Assembly: GCF_030817595.1 (NCBI RefSeq)
Contig: NZ_JAUSZN010000001.1
Location: 2,612,001 to 2,676,000 of the forward strand
Direction: 5' to 3'
DNA: 64,000 nt
DNA from: Neobacillus niacini
Lineage (GTDB): Bacteria > Bacillota > Bacilli > Bacillales > Cytobacillaceae
The notes beneath the pieces are model-generated. The model worked only from the letters and a program-made list of their open reading frames with translations. It did no database searches and had not been told where the DNA came from. Each line of letters starts with the position of its first letter. Positions within the stretch are counted from its first letter, which is position 1. A program made the position numbers and the translations under genes. Below, one piece after another: positions 58,562 through 64,000 of this stretch.

Positions 58562-58601
58562 CTAAGAATTCAACACCTTTATAGGACTTGAGAGAGAGTA
58601 C

Positions 58602-59381
58602 TTAAATACCGCCAAATCGACGTTGACGATTCTGAAATGCTTCAATTGCTTCAATTAGATGTTTTTCTCTAAAATCTGGCCATAATACATCCGTAAACCA
58701 AAACTCCGTATAGGCTAATTGCCAAAGCATAAAATTACTTAGCCGGATTTCTCCACTAGTCCGGATTAATAAATCGGGGTCTTTGTGGTTGGAAGTCATT
58801 AGATATGAGGAGAAGACTTCTTCGTTTAACTCGCTCTCTTTCAGTATTCCACTTTTATAATCATTTAAGACTTTTTTGGTCGCATCAATAATTTCGGATC
58901 TGCTTCCATAGTTAAGCGCAAAGTTTAATACAAGACCATCATTGTTCTTTGTATCTTCAATCGCTTTTTCAATTGCATGTAAAGTATGTACCGGAAGTTG
59001 TTCTTTATACCCCATCATTGCTACTTGAACATTTTCTTCAATTAATTCTGGCAGAAAGGTTCCTAAAAATTCCTCAGGAAGCTTCATTAAATACTCTACT
59101 TCATTTTTTGGCCGCTTCCAATTTTCTGTGGAAAAAGCATATAACGTCAGCGTTTTTATTCCAAGAGAGTTTGCTAACTTTGTTATTTTACGCACGACCT
59201 TCATACCTTCATGATGACCAGCAATTCGTGGCAATGCTCTCTTTTTTGCCCAACGCCCATTGCCATCCATAATAATCGCTACATGTTCCGGTACCGGCAA
59301 TTTTCTAACCTCTTCTATTTTTTCTCGGAGTGTGGAAGAGTTATTATTTTGATTCTTCCAAAGCCTAATTTTATTAAACAT
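58602..59381 (-). CDS. uppS: Undecaprenyl diphosphate synthase
   Basis: A 259-residue cis-prenyltransferase that makes the C55 lipid carrier for peptidoglycan synthesis. The active-site motif IIMDGNGRWAKKR is near residue 37, and the conserved RTSGEIRLSNFMLWQ is near 205. An N-terminal extension of about 30 residues is present. GGAGGAGCAA lies upstream of the ATG. A terminator separates it from frr, so a separate promoter is likely. Confidence 0.96.
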   Translation of the reverse strand: MFNKIRLWKNQNNNSSTLREKIEEVRKLPVPEHVAIIMDGNGRWAKKRALPRIAGHHEGMKVVRKITKLANSLGIKTLTLYAFSTENWKRPKNEVEYLMKLPEEFLGTFLPELIEENVQVAMMGYKEQLPVHTLHAIEKAIEDTKNNDGLVLNFALNYGSRSEIIDATKKVLNDYKSGILKESELNEEVFSSYLMTSNHKDPDLLIRTSGEIRLSNFMLWQLAYTEFWFTDVLWPDFREKHLIEAIEAFQNRQRRFGGI

Positions 59382-59486
59382 AACATTGCTCCTCCAAATT
59401 CAGATAATCATTTCCTCCGATAATAGATCATGCCCACAGAGCCTGTGTTGATATATATGAAGAATGCTGATTTTTGCATGCTTTTA

Positions 59487-59495
59487 TCATACCAA
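59487..59495 (-). promoter_or_regulatory. Possible extended -10 promoter of uppS
   Basis: Minus strand TGGTATGAT is an extended -10 (TGN then TATGAT) about 105 bp before uppS, with no convincing -35. Confidence 0.3.
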
Positions 59496-59596
59496 AAAAG
59501 TAAAAATATATCTTCTTCTAATTAATTTATGTAGTAGGACAAGAAATAAGAATGACGTTTTACCATCTGCTTTAAATTCTCTTTGGATATAAATAG

Positions 59597-59622
59597 TGAA
59601 AAAACCCCCTGAAAAGAGGGTT
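59597..59622 (-). terminator. Intrinsic terminator after frr
   Basis: Minus strand: AACCCTC/GGGGGTT stem with a short loop, then TTTTTC. Confidence 0.75.
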
Positions 59623-59633
59623 CTTCAAAATAA

Positions 59634-60191
59634 TTAAACTTCCAAGATTTCTTTTTCTTTGTCTTTTGTTATTTGATCAATCTTACTTATATGTTCGTCA
59701 GTAAGCTTTTGAATATCATCGGAATAACCTCGAAGTTGATCTTCTGTTATTTCACCATTTTTTTCTAACTTCTTCAAGTCGTCGTTACCATCACGACGGA
59801 TATTACGGATAGCAACTTTCGCCTCTTCAGATTCTTTCTTTACTAATTTCACTAGCTCTTTACGGCGTTCTTCTGTCAATTGAGGAATGGCAAGTCTGAT
59901 GACCTGACCATCATTTGAAGGATTTAACCCCAAGTCAGATTTAAGAATTGCCTTTTCAATATCACCTAGAATGGATTTGTCATAAGGCTGGATGACAAGT
60001 AGTCGCGCTTCTGGTGTAGAAATTCCAGCCATTTGATTCACAGGAGTAGGTGCCCCGTAATAATCAATTGTAATCCTATCTAATAAAGAAGCACTTGCTC
60101 TACCTGCACGTATACTAGCAAGCTCACGAGTATATGCTTGTATTGCTTTAAGCATTCTATCCTTCGTAGCTGAAACTACTTGTTTTGGCAT
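59634..60191 (-). CDS. frr: Ribosome recycling factor
   Basis: A 185-residue factor that, with EF-G, splits post-termination ribosomes. It has the normal full length with the three-helix bundle and the conserved [13 protein letters not shown] segment near residue 30. Its ATG overlaps the pyrH stop by one nucleotide (TAATG), so the two are coupled. Confidence 0.97.
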   Translation of the reverse strand: MPKQVVSATKDRMLKAIQAYTRELASIRAGRASASLLDRITIDYYGAPTPVNQMAGISTPEARLLVIQPYDKSILGDIEKAILKSDLGLNPSNDGQVIRLAIPQLTEERRKELVKLVKKESEEAKVAIRNIRRDGNDDLKKLEKNGEITEDQLRGYSDDIQKLTDEHISKIDQITKDKEKEILEV

Positions 60192-60916
60192 TAAATTTTC
60201 CCCCTAACAATTGTTCCAATTTTTTCACCCATAACAGCACGTTTAATATTACCTTGTTCCATGATAGAAAAAACAATAAGTGGAATATCATTATCCATAC
60301 ATAATGAAGACGCAGTTGAATCCATAACAGCCAATCCTTCTTTAATTACGTCTAAGAAAGTGAGGTCATCATATTTTGTTGCATTAGGGTCCAAACGTGG
60401 ATCAGCTGAATAGACACCATCAACATTGTTTTTTGCCATTAAAATTACTTCAGCATCAATTTCAGCTGCTCGTAATGCAGCAGTTGTATCAGTAGAGAAA
60501 TATGGATTTCCTGTACCAGCAGCAAAAATAACTACTCGCTTTTTTTCTAAATGTCTCATTGCACGACGTCTAATATATGGCTCTGCAACTTGACGCATTT
60601 CAATTGAGGTTTGAACGCGAGATTCAATACCAAGGTGCTCTAAACTGTCTTGCAGCGCTAGTGAATTCATAACTGTGGCTAGCATACCCATATAGTCAGC
60701 AGTTGCTCTGTCCATTCCCATTTCACTACCTATTTTACCACGCCAGATATTACCACCGCCAACAACAACTGCAACCTCAACACCAAGTTCTGCAATTTCC
60801 TTTACTTGTCCAGCGATTGATTTAATAACGGATGGTTTAATACCGAAGCTTGATTCTCCTGCAAGTGCTTCCCCGCTTAGTTTTAGAACGACACGTTTGT
60901 ACTTAGGACCGCTCAT
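60191..60916 (-). CDS. pyrH: Uridylate kinase
   Basis: A 241-residue UMP kinase of the amino-acid-kinase fold. It starts [18 protein letters not shown] and has the [11 protein letters not shown] nucleotide-binding loop near 55. The open frame extends 19 codons upstream, but the ATG at 60914-60916 has AAGGAGG at ideal spacing and gives the known N-terminus. It overlaps frr by one nucleotide. Confidence 0.97.
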   Translation of the reverse strand: MSGPKYKRVVLKLSGEALAGESSFGIKPSVIKSIAGQVKEIAELGVEVAVVVGGGNIWRGKIGSEMGMDRATADYMGMLATVMNSLALQDSLEHLGIESRVQTSIEMRQVAEPYIRRRAMRHLEKKRVVIFAAGTGNPYFSTDTTAALRAAEIDAEVILMAKNNVDGVYSADPRLDPNATKYDDLTFLDVIKEGLAVMDSTASSLCMDNDIPLIVFSIMEQGNIKRAVMGEKIGTIVRGKI

Positions 60917-60953
60917 ATGAACCTCCTTATTATGTATATTATTATAAAAAAAC

Positions 60954-60986
60954 TTTAAAAATAGGGAACACAACGTGTTCCCTATT
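60954..60986 (-). terminator. Intrinsic terminator after tsf
   Basis: Minus strand: 12-bp stem AATAGGGAACAC/GTGTTCCCTATT with a 3-nt loop, then TTTAAAG. It separates tsf from pyrH. Confidence 0.85.
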
Positions 60987-61020
60987 CAAAACATATTTTG
61001 CGTACCATGCTTATAAAAAA

Positions 61021-61902
61021 TTACTTTTTATTTACTTGGTTCATAACTTCTTCAGCGAAGTTGTCTTCACGCTTTTCGATACCTTCGCCTACTTCGTAAC
61101 GAACGAATTCACGAACAGTAGCACCTTTTGATTCAACAAACTGACGAACTTTTTGATCAGGGTTTTTAACGAAAGTCTGGTCAAGTAAGCATACATCTTC
61201 AAAATATTTACCAAGACGGCCTTCAACCATTTTTGCTACGATATTTTCTGGCTTTCCTTCGTTAAGTGCTTGAGTAGTTAACACTTGACGCTCACGTTCA
61301 ACTTCTTCTTGAGAAACTTGGTCACGAGAAACATATAAAGGTCTTAGAGCAGCAATGTGCATTGAAACATCTTTTGCTGAATCCGCATCAGTAGTACCTT
61401 CAAGAACTGTCAATACACTAATACGTCCACCCATGTGAAGGTAAGCACCAAAAGCATCATTGTCAGTTTTTGATACTACTGTAAAACGGCGAAGTGATAA
61501 TTTTTCACCGATTTTAGCAATAGCAGCATTGATATAGTCTGCAACAGTCACTCCATTAATAGTTTGAGCAGAAGCTTCTTCAACAGTTGCTGGCTTGTTA
61601 GCAAGCAAGTGTGCAGCTAATTCTTTTACAAGGGTTTGGAATGCTTCGTTCTTTGCAACGAAATCTGTTTCAGAGTTTACTTCTAAAATAACTGCATTGT
61701 TTCCTTCAGCAACCACATATGTTAAGCCTTCTGCAGCAATACGGTCACCTTTCTTCGCAGCTGAAGCAATCCCTTTTTCACGTAAGAAGTCAATTGCTTT
61801 TTCCATATCACCATTTGTTTCTGTTAACGCCTTTTTACAATCCATCATACCTGCGCCTGTTTTTTCGCGTAGTTCTTTTACCATTTGAGCAGTAACTGCC
61901 AT
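61021..61902 (-). CDS. tsf: Elongation factor Ts
   Basis: A 293-residue guanine-nucleotide exchange factor for EF-Tu. It starts [18 protein letters not shown] and has the conserved [12 protein letters not shown] and [12 protein letters not shown] segments, with full length. The ribosome binding site is AAGGAGG. It follows rpsB across a terminator that may attenuate it. Confidence 0.98.
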   Translation of the reverse strand: MAVTAQMVKELREKTGAGMMDCKKALTETNGDMEKAIDFLREKGIASAAKKGDRIAAEGLTYVVAEGNNAVILEVNSETDFVAKNEAFQTLVKELAAHLLANKPATVEEASAQTINGVTVADYINAAIAKIGEKLSLRRFTVVSKTDNDAFGAYLHMGGRISVLTVLEGTTDADSAKDVSMHIAALRPLYVSRDQVSQEEVERERQVLTTQALNEGKPENIVAKMVEGRLGKYFEDVCLLDQTFVKNPDQKVRQFVESKGATVREFVRYEVGEGIEKREDNFAEEVMNQVNKK

Positions 61903-61972
61903 TGTAAATTCCTCCTTAAACTATGTACTATACTACTATCTTAGCCATTCCAAGTTAAGATAAACATTTCTT

Positions 61973-62011
61973 AAAAAAAGGTGATAAAGGGTCTCCCTCT
62001 TATCACCTTTT
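61973..62011 (-). terminator. Intrinsic terminator between rpsB and tsf
   Basis: Minus strand: AAAAGGTGATAA/TTATCACCTTTT stem with inner GAGGG/CCC pairs, then TTTTT. Readthrough would control the S2 to EF-Ts ratio. Confidence 0.8.
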
Positions 62012-62027
62012 GAAATAAATCGATATC

Positions 62028-62825
<798 letters not shown>

Positions 62826-62846
62826 TGTGTAATAACACCGTTAAAT

Positions 62847-62875
62847 AATATAGCACATGTGAAGATAACAATCAA
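62847..62875 (-). promoter_or_regulatory. Sigma-A promoter of rpsB-tsf
   Basis: Minus strand: -35 TTGATT (62870-62875), 17-bp spacer, -10 TATATT (62847-62852). It lies just downstream of the codY terminator and gives a leader of about 110 nt. Confidence 0.65.
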
Positions 62876-62884
62876 GTTTTACTT

Positions 62885-62919
62885 TAGAAAAAATAAATCT
62901 CCAGTTTATCTGGAGATTT
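62885..62919 (-). terminator. Intrinsic terminator after codY
   Basis: Minus strand: perfect 10-bp stem AAATCTCCAG/CTGGAGATTT with a 5-nt loop, then ATTTTTTC. Confidence 0.85.
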
Positions 62920-62932
62920 ATTTACAACTATA

Positions 62933-63712
62933 TTAGTTGGATCTTAATTTATCTAATTCAACAAGGAATTTATCATTAAGAACTTTGATATAAGTACCCT
63001 TCATCCCAAGTGAACGAGATTCGATTACTCCAGCACTTTCAAGCTTTCTTAGAGCGTTAACAATAACGGAACGTGTAATACCAACACGGTCTGCAATTTT
63101 CGAAGCAACTAATAATCCTTCGTGACCATTTAATTCTTCAAAAATATGTTCGATAGCTTCAAGCTCACTATAAGATAACGAACTAATTGCCATTTGAACA
63201 ACTGCCTTGCTCCTTGCTTCTTCTTCGATTTCTTCTGACTTTTCACGCAAGATTTCCATACCGACTACCGTTGCTCCGTACTCAGCAAGAATAAGATCAT
63301 CATCATGGAACTTTTCTTGCAATCTTGCAAGGATTAATGTCCCAAGACGTTCCCCACCGCCAATAATTGGCACAATTGTTGTTAATCCTTCACGGAATAA
63401 ATCCCGATTTTCAACAGGAAATGCAGTATATTGGCTTTCTATATCAAGATTCGAAGATGTCTCTTGAATATTAAATAGACCATTTGTATATTCTTCAGGG
63501 AATTGTCGGTCCTCTAGCATTTTTTTCATACGATCATTTTCGATTTGTTGGTTAATCGCATAGCCTAAAAGCTTTCCACGACGACTTAAGATGAAAACGT
63601 TCGCTTCAATAACTTCACTTAAAGTTTCTGACATTTCCTTGAAGTTTACTGGTTTTCCTGCTGCCTTTTGTAGTAATAAATTAATTCTTCTTGTTTTTGT
63701 AAGTAAATCCAT
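62933..63712 (-). CDS. codY: GTP- and BCAA-sensing repressor CodY
   Basis: A 259-residue global nutrient regulator with an N-terminal GAF domain that binds branched-chain amino acids (about 1-155). Its C-terminal winged helix has the recognition segment [20 protein letters not shown] near 205-225. The ATG at 63710-63712 follows AGGAGG and gives the usual start [15 protein letters not shown]. It lies downstream of clpY with about 55 nt between, as in the B. subtilis codVWXY operon. Confidence 0.98.
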   Translation of the reverse strand: MDLLTKTRRINLLLQKAAGKPVNFKEMSETLSEVIEANVFILSRRGKLLGYAINQQIENDRMKKMLEDRQFPEEYTNGLFNIQETSSNLDIESQYTAFPVENRDLFREGLTTIVPIIGGGERLGTLILARLQEKFHDDDLILAEYGATVVGMEILREKSEEIEEEARSKAVVQMAISSLSYSELEAIEHIFEELNGHEGLLVASKIADRVGITRSVIVNALRKLESAGVIESRSLGMKGTYIKVLNDKFLVELDKLRSN

Positions 63713-63766
63713 CTGTTTCTTCCTCCTAATTAACTGCAACCATTATTAAGTTTTATTGTTCTATCA

Positions 63767-64000
63767 TTATAAGATAAATTGGCTTAAATCTTTGTTTTTA
63801 GATATTGCTCCAAGCTTATCATCTACATATTGTGGAGTAATCGTAATCTTCTCCATTAAAATATCAGGTGCCTCAAACGACAAGTCTTCTAGTAGTTTTT
63901 CTAAAATCGTATGAAGTCTTCTAGCCCCAATATTATCTGTATTTTGATTCACTTCAAAAGCAACTTCAGCTATTCTACGAATAGCATCGTCAGAAAATTC
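63767..64000 (-). CDS. clpY: HslU/ClpY ATPase, C-terminal part (cut by window edge)
   Basis: Only the last 77 codons are in the window. The frame runs through the right edge, starting [20 protein letters not shown], with the conserved [17 protein letters not shown] segment of the HslU C-terminal domain and the terminal LSQFIL motif that docks into HslV. It is the ATPase of the ClpYQ protease. Its position before codY agrees. Confidence 0.93.
   Translation of the reverse strand, partial: EFSDDAIRRIAEVAFEVNQNTDNIGARRLHTILEKLLEDLSFEAPDILMEKITITPQYVDDKLGAISKNKDLSQFIL

Overview
The window is a low-GC Firmicutes chromosome segment that looks like a Bacillaceae member of the Bacillus/Neobacillus type. 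The evidence is sporulation genes (spoVS, spoVFA/spoVFB, a SpoIIIE-type FtsK, ylxY, ymxH), typical AGGAGG ribosome binding sites, and a gene order that matches the ricA-miaB / spoVS-ymdB-rny-recA-cinA-pgsA / ymf / dap / pnpA-rpsO / nusA-infB / polC-rseP-dxr-cdsA-uppS-frr-pyrH-tsf-rpsB-codY-clpY backbone. Every housekeeping gene is on the minus strand. The only plus-strand genes are two transposase copies.

Layout from low to high coordinate, which is the reverse of transcription. At 0.1-5 kb are ricA (ymcA), miaB and korB-korA, a 2-oxoacid:ferredoxin oxidoreductase sitting where I recall B. subtilis having tdh-kbl. At 5.4-13.6 kb are spoVS, ymdB, rny, recA, cinA, pgsA, a RodZ-like gene and ymfK. 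At 13.8-15.5 kb is IS copy 1, with a frameshifted transposase. At 15.5-25.2 kb are ymfJ, ymfI, ymfH, ymfF, the nucleoside ABC transporter nupQPO with lipoprotein nupN, and a GntR regulator. At 25.5-27.1 kb is IS copy 2, with an intact transposase. At 27.2-42.7 kb are ftsK/spoIIIE, ylzJ, tepA, rnjB, the diaminopimelate/dipicolinate block (dapA, dapG, asd, spoVFB, spoVFA), ymxH, mlpA, ylxY and pnpA. At 43-50.5 kb are rpsO, ribC, truB, rbfA, ylxP, infB, ylxQ, ylxR, nusA and rimP. At 50.7-64 kb are polC, rseP, dxr, cdsA, uppS, frr, pyrH, tsf, rpsB, codY and the 3' end of clpY (hslU).

The core is ordinary Bacillaceae biology: translation and RNA turnover (rny, rnjB, pnpA, ricA), DNA replication and repair, envelope lipid and isoprenoid synthesis, and a lysine/dipicolinate pathway shared between growth and sporulation. 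Regulatory elements readable directly include a LexA-type box at recA, a CcpA cre-like site just downstream of the korA -10, likely sigma-H (spoVS) and sigma-K (spoVFA) promoters, structured leaders of rpsB and rpsO, a hairpin at the predicted 5' end of the asd mRNA, and many intrinsic terminators.

The most unusual feature is the IS pair (about 1.68 kb, IS1182-like DDE transposase). Both copies inserted at the edge of a host intrinsic-terminator stem, between the stem and its T-tract, in the same polarity. Both duplicated the whole stem-loop as the target site (20 bp and 18 bp). The element carries its own terminator-like hairpins at both ends, oriented inward, and a 136-bp GC-rich imperfect palindrome after the transposase gene. 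A related palindrome stands alone at 19.35-19.49 kb, directly beside the nupQ terminator. A second family of dispersed palindromic repeat lies inside the cdsA-dxr gene pair, with degenerate relics elsewhere.
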